This document shows positions 24,618 to 35,512 of a stretch of 44,281 bases of DNA, piece after piece. The translations under genes and the position numbers were made by a program. The notes under the pieces were generated by a model that saw only the letters and a program-made list of their open reading frames with translations, had not been told where the DNA came from and did no database searches. This DNA is from an uncultured Lachnospiraceae bacterium (lineage in GTDB: Bacteria > Bacillota > Clostridia > Lachnospirales > Lachnospiraceae): positions 1-44,281 of the forward strand of contig CALWBQ010000014.1 in NCBI GenBank assembly GCA_944376125.1. The letters are read 5' to 3'. The number at the start of each line of letters is the position of its first letter. Positions within the stretch are counted from its first letter, which is position 1.

Positions 24618-25597
24618 AATGTTTCCTCCCTGCTGTACAGATGACAGGCCACAAAATGGCCCTCTTCTATCTCCTTCTGCTCAGGCTTCTCTCTGCAGCA
24701 AATTTCCTTTGCCTGAGGACATCTGGTACAAAATGGACAGCCGGCCGGCGCATGGATCGGGCTGGGGATCTCTCCCGCCAGCACTTTGCACTGATCCTTA
24801 ATCCGCGGATCAGGAACCGGCACAGCCTCCATGAGGGCTCTGGTATAAGGATGGGCTGGGCGCGAAAACAGAGTTTTTTTATCTGCCAGCTCCATCATCT
24901 GCCCCAGATACATTACCAGGATCCGGTCACTGATATGGCGAATCACGCTCATATCGTGAGATACAAAAAGGTAGGTCAGCTTCTTATTTTTTTGAAGGGT
25001 TCGGAGCAGGTTGAGGATCTGAGCCTGGACTGAGACGTCCAGGGCCGAGACAGGCTCGTCGCAGATTAAAAGCTCCGGCTCCAGGATCAGCGCCCTGGCA
25101 ATGCCGATCCGCTGCCTCTGTCCTCCGGAAAATTCATGGGGATACCGCTCTAGCGCCTCCTCCGGAAGCCCCACCTGCTCCAGCAGCGGAAGCACCTTCT
25201 CCCGCTTTTCTTTTGCGTTCAGTTTGCTGTGGATCCGCAGGGGTTCTTCCAGGATCCGCTTCACAGACATTCTGGGATCCAATGAAGAGTAGGGATCCTG
25301 AAAGACCATCTGGATATGGCTGCGGAGTTCGTGATCCATCCCCCTTTTGACCTGATGGCCCATAAACGTGACATTTCCGCCAGTTGCATTCTCCAGCCCC
25401 ATCACTACACGGGACAGAGTGGTCTTGCCGCAGCCGGACTCTCCGATCACCCCTAATGTCTCTCCCCGGTACAGGTCAAAAGATATCCGGTTGACCGCTT
25501 TGACTCTCCCAATCTCCTTCTGAAAAACCAGCCCCCGCATAACTGGATAATCTTTCTGCAGATCTTTTACTTCTAAGATTATTTCTCTGTCTTCCAT
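24614..25597 (-). CDS. ABC importer ATP-binding protein, OppF/DppF type
   Basis: A 327-residue ATPase. Walker A GESGCGKTT is at residues 52-60, the signature FSGGQRQRIGIARAL near 156 and Walker B LLICDEPVSALD near 177. A C-terminal oligopeptide-transport domain contains a cysteine-rich GCPFCTRCPQAKEIC segment near 290-305. The ATG overlaps the last base of the upstream ATPase stop. Confidence 0.92.
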   Translation of the reverse strand: MEDREIILEVKDLQKDYPVMRGLVFQKEIGRVKAVNRISFDLYRGETLGVIGESGCGKTTLSRVVMGLENATGGNVTFMGHQVKRGMDHELRSHIQMVFQDPYSSLDPRMSVKRILEEPLRIHSKLNAKEKREKVLPLLEQVGLPEEALERYPHEFSGGQRQRIGIARALILEPELLICDEPVSALDVSVQAQILNLLRTLQKNKKLTYLFVSHDMSVIRHISDRILVMYLGQMMELADKKTLFSRPAHPYTRALMEAVPVPDPRIKDQCKVLAGEIPSPIHAPAGCPFCTRCPQAKEICCREKPEQKEIEEGHFVACHLYSREETL

Positions 25598-26649
25598 TAC
25601 GGCGCCACCACCTTTGCTTGTTCAAAGTCTGTTTTCTCCGAGCTTTTGTCGGGGAATACCCAGCAGCGGCTCAGATGGTCACTCTCCCCTCGAAGCTGCG
25701 GCTCCTCCTCCCGGCATTTGCTGCAGGCATGGCTGCACCGTTTTTCAAAACGGCAGAAATTCACCGGTGCTTTCAGCACATCCACCTGCCCCGGAATGGT
25801 ATACAGAGTCTCTTTATCCTCGTCAATGCTGGGGATCGCCGCCAGAAGCCCCCGGGTATACGGGTGGCGCGGGTTGGCGAAAATCTCCTCGCAGCGCCCT
25901 TCTTCCACCACAACGCCCCCGTACATCACGCACATCCGGTCGCAGATCGCCGCCACAACCCCCATATTGTGGGTGATCAGAATTACTGCGATATTCAGGC
26001 GGTCCCGCAGTTCCCTGATCAGGGCAAGAATCTGGGCCTGTACCGTAACATCCAGAGCCGTAGTAGGCTCATCTGCAATCAGAATCTTAGGGTTGCAGGC
26101 CAATGCGATGGCAATCACCACCCTCTGCTGCATGCCGCCTGAAAGCTCATGGGGATACTGATTCAGCCTCAGCTCCGGTGATGGGATATTGACCTGATGC
26201 AGCAGTTCAATAGCTCTCTCCCGAGCCTCCTTGTCGGTGATAGATTCATGGATCTTCAGGATTTCCATGATCTGGCTGCCTATGGTATAAACCGGATCCA
26301 AAGCCGAGAGGGGATTCTGAAAAATCATAGAAATTCCTTTCCCCCGAACCTTGCACAGCTCTTTCTCACTGAGCCGAAACAGATCCCTGTCTTCAAACAG
26401 TGCCGTTCCGGCCTCTCTCCTGGATGTCACTGGATCCATCAGCCCCAAGAGAGAACGGACCACCGTACTTTTTCCGCAGCCGGATTCCCCGACGATCCCA
26501 ACAATCTCTCCTGGATAGAGAGTCAGATCCACACCATCCACCGCCGGCACTTCCCCATCCCTGGACTCGTAATAACTTTTAAGATTATGTACTTCCAAGA
26601 CAGGCTTTCTTTCCGCTCCCCGGCTCTCCAATTCTTTTTCTGTATTCAA
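25597..26649 (-). CDS. ABC importer ATP-binding protein, OppD/DppD type
   Basis: A 350-residue ATPase. Walker A GESGCGKST is at residues 54-62, the signature LSGGMQQRVVIAIAL near 165 and Walker B ILIADEPTTALD near 186. The C-terminus holds four cysteines (CRFEKRC and CSKC, about residues 295-312), a cluster-like pattern seen in many OppD/DppD proteins. The TTG at 26649 is the only sensible start, with AGGAG 10 bp upstream. It follows the solute-binding protein gene across a strong stem-loop. Confidence 0.9.
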   Translation of the reverse strand: MNTEKELESRGAERKPVLEVHNLKSYYESRDGEVPAVDGVDLTLYPGEIVGIVGESGCGKSTVVRSLLGLMDPVTSRREAGTALFEDRDLFRLSEKELCKVRGKGISMIFQNPLSALDPVYTIGSQIMEILKIHESITDKEARERAIELLHQVNIPSPELRLNQYPHELSGGMQQRVVIAIALACNPKILIADEPTTALDVTVQAQILALIRELRDRLNIAVILITHNMGVVAAICDRMCVMYGGVVVEEGRCEEIFANPRHPYTRGLLAAIPSIDEDKETLYTIPGQVDVLKAPVNFCRFEKRCSHACSKCREEEPQLRGESDHLSRCWVFPDKSSEKTDFEQAKVVAP

Positions 26650-26676
26650 CTAACCGTCTCTCCTATCTATAAGAGG

Positions 26677-26716
26677 CTGCCGCAAAATGGATTTCAGAGA
26701 CCACATTTTGCGGCAG
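26677..26716 (-). other. Intercistronic stem-loop between binding protein and ABC genes
   Basis: A perfect 13-bp inverted repeat (26677-26689 with 26704-26716) with a 14-base loop lies between the solute-binding protein stop and the first ATPase start. No T-run follows on the minus strand, so it is more likely to stabilise the 3' end of the binding-protein message, or to cause partial termination, than to stop transcription fully. Such hairpins explain the usual excess of binding protein over permease. Confidence 0.65.
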
Positions 26717-26742
26717 TTCACTCATTCCTGCTTTTATTCTAT

Positions 26743-28362
26743 TTATTCTGCAACTGTCAGATCCCCTGCGCGGAAAGGCATAATCTGATTCTCACAGTAA
26801 GTCATATCCCAATCCAGTCCGTCCCGGATACCGTACAGATCCTCCGCCTGATACAGATAAGTACCTGGGCAGTAGGTATCAAATACTTCCAGAAGGGTGC
26901 GGGCTGCCTCTCTCTGTTCTTCCAGGTCGCGGCTCTCAATAAGAGTCTGCCCTGCCTGTACGAACTCTTCTGTAGGTGTCCAGCTTCCTTTCTCCTCGTT
27001 TGCTGGGCCGGAACCCGGTCCAAACAGAAGCCACAAAGCTCCCAGAGGATTGTCAAAGCGGGAGGCAGAGGACCACGCCCGGATATCAGCCTGGAAGGAG
27101 AACACATCGGTAAATACTACCTCTGCTTTAATTCCTACATCTGCCAGCATGCTGACAATGGCCTCTCCTGCCTGATTCCCGTTCGTGTAGTACCCGTCTG
27201 CCATCTCAATACTAATGACTTCCTGGCCATCGTAGCCCGATTCTGCAACCAGCTGTCTGGCTTTTTCCGGATCATACTGTACTCCAGGATAGTCCTCTAT
27301 ATAAAGATCTCCATAGCTTTCAAACTGATGGCCATTGGGCACCTTAGCATAATCGGTCCAGAGAGTATCCACCAGCTCCTGACGATCTATAGCCATGGTG
27401 ATCGCCTGGCGGAACTTCTGGTTAGACATGATGCTGTTCTCGTCCTTTGTATTAAAGGTATATATGTGGATATTTTTGATTGGTGTTCCGACTACGTTTA
27501 AGCCTTCTGTATTCTGAATGGTCTCCACCGCATCGCCAGGCACATCATTAATGATGTCTAGCTCCCCTGTGATCAGCGCTGTCATGCGGGCCGATGCTTC
27601 CGGATAAGCAATAAATTCGATTTTCTTTGCTGCGGGTGCTTCTCCCCAGAATCCGTCATAGCGCTCCAGGACATATTTTTCCGGAGAATACTCTGTCATC
27701 ATGTAGGGACCTGTTCCGATAGGTGCTGTCTGGAACGCCTCATCGCCGACTTCTTCTACATAATCTTTCGGAACAATGCTGGCGCCCCATATGGATCCCA
27801 GCCTCTGCTCAAAAGCGGCATCCGGCTCTTTCAGTTTAAAGCTGACAGTCAGATCGTCCACAATATCTACAGAATCCAATGTCTCGTACAGAACTGCAAT
27901 GGTTCCATCCCCATAACCGCTGAGGATCCTATCGAAGGTAAACTTGACATCCTCTGCAGTACACGGTTCTCCGTTCTGGAATGTTACTCCCTCCCGAAGG
28001 GTTACATTCAGAGTCGTGTCATCTTTCCACTCCCAGCTCTCCGCCAGCTGGCCACAGATATTTCCTTCTTTATCGGTAAAAAGCAAGGTATCAAACATAT
28101 TATAAAATAATTTTATACTGGCAATTCCAATGGACTTGTCCGGATCCAGATCGGTGGGAAGCGCTGCAAGTCCAACCCGCAGGACATCCAATTCTGCGCT
28201 TTGGCTGCCCTGGGAGGAATCTGTCTGAGCCGTCTCTGCCTGAGAACTTGTTGTCTGAGAAGCTGTTGTCTGAGAACCTGTTGTGCCGCTGCTGCCGCAA
28301 GCCGTAAGAGCCATGGCCGCTGCCATCATACCAGCAAGAACACGCAATGTCTTTTTTGTCAT
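26743..28362 (-). CDS. Solute-binding lipoprotein, family 5 (peptide/nickel type)
   Basis: A 539-residue extracellular lipoprotein. The signal peptide MTKKTLRVLAGMMAAAMA ends in a lipobox with the lipidated cysteine C22 (LTACGSSG). A low-complexity S/T/Q linker (about 25-55) follows, then the SBP_bac_5 fold. It delivers substrate to the permease pair. I place the start at the ATG at 28362 because the signal peptide begins there; the reading frame extends 24 codons upstream through AT-rich, poorly coding sequence. It heads the importer operon. Family ligands include di- and oligopeptides, nickel chelates, sugars and glycerophosphodiesters. Confidence 0.92.
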   Translation of the reverse strand: MTKKTLRVLAGMMAAAMALTACGSSGTTGSQTTASQTTSSQAETAQTDSSQGSQSAELDVLRVGLAALPTDLDPDKSIGIASIKLFYNMFDTLLFTDKEGNICGQLAESWEWKDDTTLNVTLREGVTFQNGEPCTAEDVKFTFDRILSGYGDGTIAVLYETLDSVDIVDDLTVSFKLKEPDAAFEQRLGSIWGASIVPKDYVEEVGDEAFQTAPIGTGPYMMTEYSPEKYVLERYDGFWGEAPAAKKIEFIAYPEASARMTALITGELDIINDVPGDAVETIQNTEGLNVVGTPIKNIHIYTFNTKDENSIMSNQKFRQAITMAIDRQELVDTLWTDYAKVPNGHQFESYGDLYIEDYPGVQYDPEKARQLVAESGYDGQEVISIEMADGYYTNGNQAGEAIVSMLADVGIKAEVVFTDVFSFQADIRAWSSASRFDNPLGALWLLFGPGSGPANEEKGSWTPTEEFVQAGQTLIESRDLEEQREAARTLLEVFDTYCPGTYLYQAEDLYGIRDGLDWDMTYCENQIMPFRAGDLTVAE

Positions 28363-28480
28363 TTCCTCTTTCTCACTTTCTTTTGTTTTGATGATATATA
28401 AACTATAATCTTTTAATTTATAATTTTCTATCAAGTGTTCGTAATATAAATGTTAGAAATGTGTAAATTCTGTATATAAG

Positions 28481-28563
28481 AACATTAAAATAAGCCGATG
28501 CCAGATAGCTTTTTCTTTCAAAAAGCAAATCCGATCATCGGCTTGTCCTATGATTTTAATGTT
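28481..28563. terminator. Large nested inverted repeat, terminator-like
   Basis: Three nested pairs form one extended structure: AACATTAAAAT (28481-28491) with ATTTTAATGTT (28553-28563), AAGCCGATG (28492-28500) with CATCGGCTT (28536-28544), and GCTTTTT (28508-28514) with AAAAAGC (28520-28526). Nine unpaired bases interrupt the right side. T-rich sequence follows on the minus strand, so it probably ends the membrane-protein transcript before the importer operon. A small mobile repeat (MITE-like) is an alternative. Confidence 0.55.
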
Positions 28564-28587
28564 TTATAGCCAAGGGATTCTTCCCTC

Positions 28588-29151
28588 TTAAAATCCGTAA
28601 AGTTGTTTAATAGACTCCAAAGAAAGAATTTTGGATCCTGGTAATATACACCCCATTATCAAAAAACTCACAAATGCAAAGAAAACGACTCCTATTACGA
28701 GATGTGTCAGGCCATTTCTCAAGATATTGCAAACACTAAATATAAAAAACACAATTCCAAATAAAAAAGTCGCAACTAAAGCCCAGTCAAAAAATGAGGA
28801 GATCGTCCCTTTCAGCATTACAGATGGGATAGCGTACAATCCCATTCCCATTCCAAACGGCAGTATTGATATAACAGCGGCGATTACACCGCACAGCCGA
28901 TGCCTCATGGAAGAACGGCTGTAAAAAATTATTCCAAATAAAACAGACACAATGCCATAGATTGCTGATGAAAAAATAGGGTGTTCACAAATCCACTCTG
29001 AAATCTGGTAAATTACCCTTCCTACCATAAGAAATGGTACGGCTGCAAGAATAACAATAAAAAACCAGCCCCACCCATCATTCGTCACAACATATGGCGT
29101 TCCAGGTCTTGTATCATCGATATCTTTCCACGGTGATCGAAATGCAGACAA
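28588..29151 (-). CDS. Small polytopic membrane protein, unknown
   Basis: A 187-residue protein with a short polar N-terminus (about 1-25) and about five hydrophobic segments near 29-50, 58-78, 85-108, 118-143 and 147-170. No family is recognised. The TTG at 29151 has AAGGGG 8 bp upstream. It follows the next small membrane protein by 15 bp, so both are co-transcribed from upstream, where the inverted-repeat-bounded promoter segment lies. A surface or envelope role is possible but not shown. Confidence 0.65.
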   Translation of the reverse strand: MSAFRSPWKDIDDTRPGTPYVVTNDGWGWFFIVILAAVPFLMVGRVIYQISEWICEHPIFSSAIYGIVSVLFGIIFYSRSSMRHRLCGVIAAVISILPFGMGMGLYAIPSVMLKGTISSFFDWALVATFLFGIVFFIFSVCNILRNGLTHLVIGVVFFAFVSFLIMGCILPGSKILSLESIKQLYGF

Positions 29152-29166
29152 TGTTTTATCCCCTTT

Positions 29167-29538
29167 CTACACGCCCTTTACCTTCAAATAAATATACCGT
29201 CCAATCCCTAAAAACGCTACAATAATGCTTATCAAGTAAGCAACGATCGCACAAAATACGAAGATTATGACTCCTAATACAACATTTCCAGAAAAAATTG
29301 CGCCGATCGTTCCAAATCCAAGAAATCCTTTAATAGCGCCAAATCCCCACATAAAAAGCGCAATAAATAGTACGATCCCAGCAGCACTGAGAACAGTCCC
29401 GCTAGCAGATTCCAAATGAGCGAGGGCAAGTATTGTACTTACGATATATAACACGATTCCTATGCCCGTCAAAATAACCTTTTTCTGTAAATTTTGAAGC
29501 TGCAACTCATCCGTCTCTCCAAACAATCTTTCAAACAT
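29167..29538 (-). CDS. Small hydrophobic membrane protein, unknown
   Basis: A 123-residue protein: a cytoplasmic N-terminus of about 20 residues with MFERLFGETDEL, then four hydrophobic stretches rich in G, I, V and F, and a short basic end. No family is recognised. The ATG at 29538 is chosen because GAGGAGG lies upstream; a frame starting at 29568 would place that site inside the gene. Its start codon is only 28 bp from the left inverted repeat, so its transcription must come through or from the putative invertible segment. Confidence 0.7.
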   Translation of the reverse strand: MFERLFGETDELQLQNLQKKVILTGIGIVLYIVSTILALAHLESASGTVLSAAGIVLFIALFMWGFGAIKGFLGFGTIGAIFSGNVVLGVIIFVFCAIVAYLISIIVAFLGIGRYIYLKVKGV

Positions 29539-29566
29539 ACCTTTATCCTCCTCGTTTTTTTGTGGC

Positions 29567-29723
29567 ACAGAAATGTGTACTTTTTAACAGGAGGAAAATG
29601 AAGCAATTTTCAGGATAAATTTAATATCATTTCCTTAAAAAACTTGATTTTCTATATTTGCCAGAGTATAATAATTCTGATAATACTAAGTTGGCACTTT
29701 TACAGAAAAGTACACATTTCTGT
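29567..29723. other. Putative invertible promoter segment (18-bp inverted repeats)
   Basis: Perfect 18-bp inverted repeats (29567-29584, ACAGAAATGTGTACTTTT, and 29706-29723) enclose 121 bp. Inside, on the plus strand, TTGATT (29644-29649) and TATAAT (29667-29672) are 17 bp apart. In the present orientation this promoter points toward the recombinase 3' end and directly into the hairpin at 29693-29732. Inversion between the repeats would point it at the two membrane protein genes and place the start near 29611, about 73 bp before the first ATG. A short RBS-plus-ATG sequence at 29589-29610 encodes only six codons. No transposase gene lies within the repeats. Repeats and promoter are seen; inversion is inferred. 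Confidence 0.6.
29644..29672 (+). promoter_or_regulatory. Promoter inside the putative invertible segment
   Basis: TTGATT at 29644-29649 and a perfect TATAAT at 29667-29672 have the optimal 17-bp spacing. It is the best promoter seen near these genes, yet it faces away from them. No comparable promoter is visible on the minus strand between the recombinase and the first membrane protein gene. Confidence 0.6.
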
Positions 29724-29732
29724 AAAAGTGCC
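29693..29732. terminator. Hairpin at the right inverted repeat, terminator-like on the plus strand
   Basis: A perfect 16-bp stem, GGCACTTTTACAGAAA (29693-29708) with TTTCTGTAAAAGTGCC (29717-29732), has an 8-base loop and is followed by TTTTTATA on the plus strand. It would stop transcription from the promoter at 29644-29672. It spans the right boundary of the invertible segment, so inversion would break it. It is also the kind of dyad that a serine recombinase dimer binds. Confidence 0.65.
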
Positions 29733-29735
29733 TTT

Positions 29736-32212
<2,477 letters not shown>

Positions 32213-32223
<11 letters not shown>

Positions 32224-33688
32224 CTGACGATTCCGGTCCCGCCAGCAGCTCAATTCCCTTTCTGAGCCGTGCCAGTGACTCTTCCTTCCCCAGCACTTCC
32301 ATGATTTCTGTAGCCCCTGCCGGCGTCATCTGCTTTCCGGAGAGAGCCGTCCGGATCGGCCACATAACGAAGCCTGTCTTTACACCTTTCTCTGCAACAT
32401 ACTGGGCCAGCTTTTCGTAGAGGGCGTCATTGCTGTAGTCCTCCTGCGCTTCCAGAATCGGAAGTACATCCCGCAGCGTCTCCAGAGAATTTTCCTTCGT
32501 TGTCTTCATCTTCTTATGGATATACATAGCAGGATCATACTCTGGAAGTGTCTCAAAGAAATCAATGTGGCCGGCAATATCGGGAAACACTTCTATTCTG
32601 GTCTTGACCATGGCTGCGATTTTTTTCAGATCCAGATCTTTTTTGATTACTGCTTTGATATACGGCTCCGCCATCTGGTAGAAGCGGTCAAAATCCATGG
32701 CCTTCATATATTCTCCATTCATCCAGCGCAGCTTGGTCATATCAAAGACCGCTGGGGACTTGCTCATCCTGTGGTAGTCAAACTCTTTTACCATCTCCTC
32801 CAGCGTAAAGATTTCCCGGTTGTTCTCCGGAGACCAGCCCAGCAGTGCCACGTAATTGACTACCGCCTCCGGCAGGAATCCCTGCTCAATCAGATCCTCA
32901 TAAGAAGAATGGCCGCTTCGCTTGCTCAGCTTTTTATGCTCTTCATTCGTGATCAGCGGGCAATGGACATAAACTGGGATCTCCCACCCGAACGCATCGT
33001 ACAGGCGGTTGTATTTGGGCGAAGAGGAAAGATACTCGTTTCCTCTGACCACATGAGTGATCCCCATCAGATGGTCATCCACCACATTGGCAAAATTGTA
33101 GGTAGGATATCCGTCAGATTTGATCAGGACCATGTCGTCCAGCTCATCGTTATTGACAGAGATATCCCCATAGATCTCATCGTGGAAAGTGGTAACGCCT
33201 TCCCGGGGATTGTTCTGGCGGATCACATAGGGGACGCCTGCCGCCAGCTTCTCCTCAATCTCTTCCTTGGACAGGTGGAGGCAGTGCTTGTCGTAGACCA
33301 TGATCTCTTCCCCGTTGACTGTCTTCTTCAAAGAATCCAGCCTTTCCTGGGTACAGAAACAGTAGTACGCCTCTCCCTTCTCAATCAGCTTTTTTGCATA
33401 CTCCAAGTAGATTCCGGCTGCCTGGCGCTCACTCTGGACATAGGGGCCCACGCCTCCGTCTTTGTCCGGACCCTCATCGTGAATCAGCCCAGTCTCCGCC
33501 AGGGTGCGGTAGATGATATCTACTGCCCCCTCTACGTAGCGCTCCTGATCAGTGTCCTCTATTCTCAGCAGAAAATCTCCGCCCTCATGCTTGGCAATCA
33601 GGTAGGCGTACAGTGCCGTCCTCAAATTGCCCACATGCATCCGTCCTGTCGGGCTTGGAGCGTATCTGGTTCTTACTCTCTTTGTCAT
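32213..33688 (-). CDS. gltX: Glutamyl-tRNA synthetase
   Basis: A 491-residue class I aminoacyl-tRNA synthetase. The HIGH-type motif is in [18 protein letters not shown] (residues 8-25) and the KMSKS-type motif is KLSKRSG near residue 250. Length fits bacterial GltX. The ATG at 33688 has AGGAG 8 bp upstream; ten extra in-frame residues further upstream are unlikely. It overlaps the helicase start and has its own promoter. In many Firmicutes lacking GlnRS this enzyme also charges tRNA-Gln; whether that is so here is not visible. Confidence 0.95.
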
Positions 33689-33729
33689 AGTCGTTCTCCT
33701 CTTAATTTCTTCTTTCATACTATGTCAGC

Positions 33730-33788
33730 GCGGCCGCCAGTCGGCCGCTGATCCCATTTATTATAGCGCAGGCCTCCGGAAAAGACAA
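33730..33788 (-). promoter_or_regulatory. Promoter and hairpin leader of gltX
   Basis: On the minus strand TTGTCT (plus 33783-33788), 17 bp and a perfect TATAAT (plus 33760-33765) start transcription near 33753. A GC-rich hairpin, GCGGCCG/CGGCCGC (33730-33736, 33742-33748), lies at the very 5' end of the roughly 65-base leader and could protect the message. No T-box features are seen. Confidence 0.65.
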
Positions 33789-33790
33789 TG

Positions 33791-34804
33791 TCATTTCGAT
33801 GTGAGGCGGCCGATATTTTTGATCAAAACAGAGACCGTCCCGTCAGCATTGGTCAAAAACTCTACCCTGTCAGGATTCTGGTAGTCTTCCATGGGGATCG
33901 TAATCTCAATCCCAGTATCAGTCGTCAGGTGCTGCTTCTGAAATTTTTTAACCGTTTTTTCCGACTTTGGCTCTACCACAGCATCGGCCAGATTGTATTT
34001 CTCCAGCTTCTCCGTCAATTCTTCCTGCATCTCGGGGCTGTCAGGAAAAACCTTTTCCTTTACGCTCTCCACTGCAAGACTTCCCGTTTCCTCCAGCTCT
34101 TGGTAGATAGCACTTTTGATCTCCATTTTTCTCTCGGCGTCATCATCCCCATAATACTTGCGGTTGACCTGCTCTACAGCCTTCGTCACAATATCCATCC
34201 TGGCTTTCTGAGACAAAGGGGCATGACACTCCAAAAACAGCTCCGAAAAATACAGCCGCTTTTCCCCGTTAATTGGGTACTTTTTCTCCGTCAGCAGAAT
34301 ATCTCCGTTTTCCAGGCTGATGACACATGCCTCCGCCAGCCGCTGCCCTTGTCCCGGCCAAAGAGCCCGCTGGAGAATAATAGCGTTTCCATTTTTCCCA
34401 TTCTCTTCTGTACTGGTCATATGGGTGTAGGAGGTTCGGTAATTGAGTTTCAAAATCCCAAGATAATCTGTGCCGCTGCATCCAAAAACCACCACCGCCA
34501 GATCCCCTGCCGGGATCTCTATATTGGCATTCATAATCGCAAACAAACTGTCTGCAATCTCCTGGCTGGTCTGGACAAAATTCTCCGGCGTGCAGCCCTG
34601 CACCAACTCCATTACTCTGGATGTATCGGAGAAACGGCACTGCTTCACCTCATCGCTCTCCGTAAACTTTTCTATATGGCTCTTCAGAAAGTCTGACAGG
34701 TCGGATCCCATCTCCATCTCGCAGTCAGACAAAACCGGCATCCCCACTGAAGAATCCAAGATATGGACAATGCCGGTTTTCATAATCATATCATCCTTTA
34801 ACAT
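33791..34804 (-). CDS. Nucleoid-associated protein, NA37/YejK family
   Basis: A 337-residue protein of the 37-kDa nucleoid-associated family (PF04245). The N-terminal block with VHILDSSVGMPVLSD and the central FGCSGTDYLGILKLNYRTSY segment are typical; the C-terminal third is conserved with GIEITIPMEDYQNPDRVEF. Cytoplasmic, binds DNA in E. coli (YejK), role in Firmicutes unclear. The ATG at 34804 has GGAGG 7 bp upstream. It overlaps the 3' end of the HAD gene, if that gene's frameshift is corrected, by 14 bp. Confidence 0.82.
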   Translation of the reverse strand: MLKDDMIMKTGIVHILDSSVGMPVLSDCEMEMGSDLSDFLKSHIEKFTESDEVKQCRFSDTSRVMELVQGCTPENFVQTSQEIADSLFAIMNANIEIPAGDLAVVVFGCSGTDYLGILKLNYRTSYTHMTSTEENGKNGNAIILQRALWPGQGQRLAEACVISLENGDILLTEKKYPINGEKRLYFSELFLECHAPLSQKARMDIVTKAVEQVNRKYYGDDDAERKMEIKSAIYQELEETGSLAVESVKEKVFPDSPEMQEELTEKLEKYNLADAVVEPKSEKTVKKFQKQHLTTDTGIEITIPMEDYQNPDRVEFLTNADGTVSVLIKNIGRLTSK

Positions 34805-35469
34805 AGCCGTCCTCCCATTCTCCTGCCAGGAGATGCCCCAGGTTCTCTACCGTCTCTGCCAGGACTTTCGCCCCGGCCATCTCCAGTTCCCGGCGGCTCC
34901 CATAGCCAAACAGGACTCCAACGGAATCTATGCCGTTTTCTGCGGCTCCCAGGATATCGTACTCCCGATCCCCCCGCCATAACCGCCTGAGACACATCAG
35001 CAATGCCATTCTCTTCCAGAACGTACCGGATCACATCCCCCTTTTGCGCTCTGGCCTCCCCCATATCGGCTCCTCCGATAAAATCAAAATACCGGTCTAG
35101 GTCAAAATGCTCCAGGATCTGCCGCGCAAACACCTCAGGCTTAGAAGTCGCCAGCAAAATTTTCTGTCCTCCGCTCTTCAGGGCCTCAAGCATTTCGGGG
35201 ATACCCGGGTAGACAAAATTCTCGAATATCCCCTGCCTTTTATAATACTCCCGGTACACTTCCACAGCTTCTTCTGCCTTCTTTGCCTCGAATCCATAGT
35301 ATTTCATAAATCCCTGCTTTAGAGGCGGCCCGATAAAAGGGCAGAGCTTTCTCCTATCCGGCTCCCAAATTCCATAATGCTTCAGCGCATACTGGACCGA
35401 CCGGGTGATCCCCTCCATAGGATCCGTCAGCGTTCCGTCCAGGTCAAACAGCAGGTAGTTCTTTTTCAT
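34791..35469 (-). pseudogene. HAD-family phosphatase, frameshifted (phosphoglycolate phosphatase type)
   Basis: The first part encodes motif I DLDGTLTD (residues 9-16), a cap domain and motif II ATSK. After ADVSQAVMAG the frame is lost at a run of six C (plus 34970-34975). With one base fewer it continues as GDREYDILGAAENG, which is motif IV, and ends at 34791 in GEWEDGYVKG. The uncorrected frame ends at 34798 in a low-quality arginine- and glycine-rich tail. A complete protein would have about 225 residues and overlap the next gene by 14 bp, as operon genes often do. The cause may be a sequencing error, a real mutation or slippage at the C-run. Confidence 0.8.
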
Positions 35470-35512
35470 AATCGCGTCTCCTCATCTCTCGTATCTCATT
35501 CCGTCAGCCGTA

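Noticed and set aside
26197..27501. 434-residue plus-strand reading frame
   Set aside because: It lies antisense to the binding protein and OppD-type genes, has no domain and no ribosome binding site; it is a shadow.
32516..33751. 411-residue plus-strand reading frame
   Set aside because: It is antisense to gltX, whose motifs are complete; it is a codon-bias shadow.
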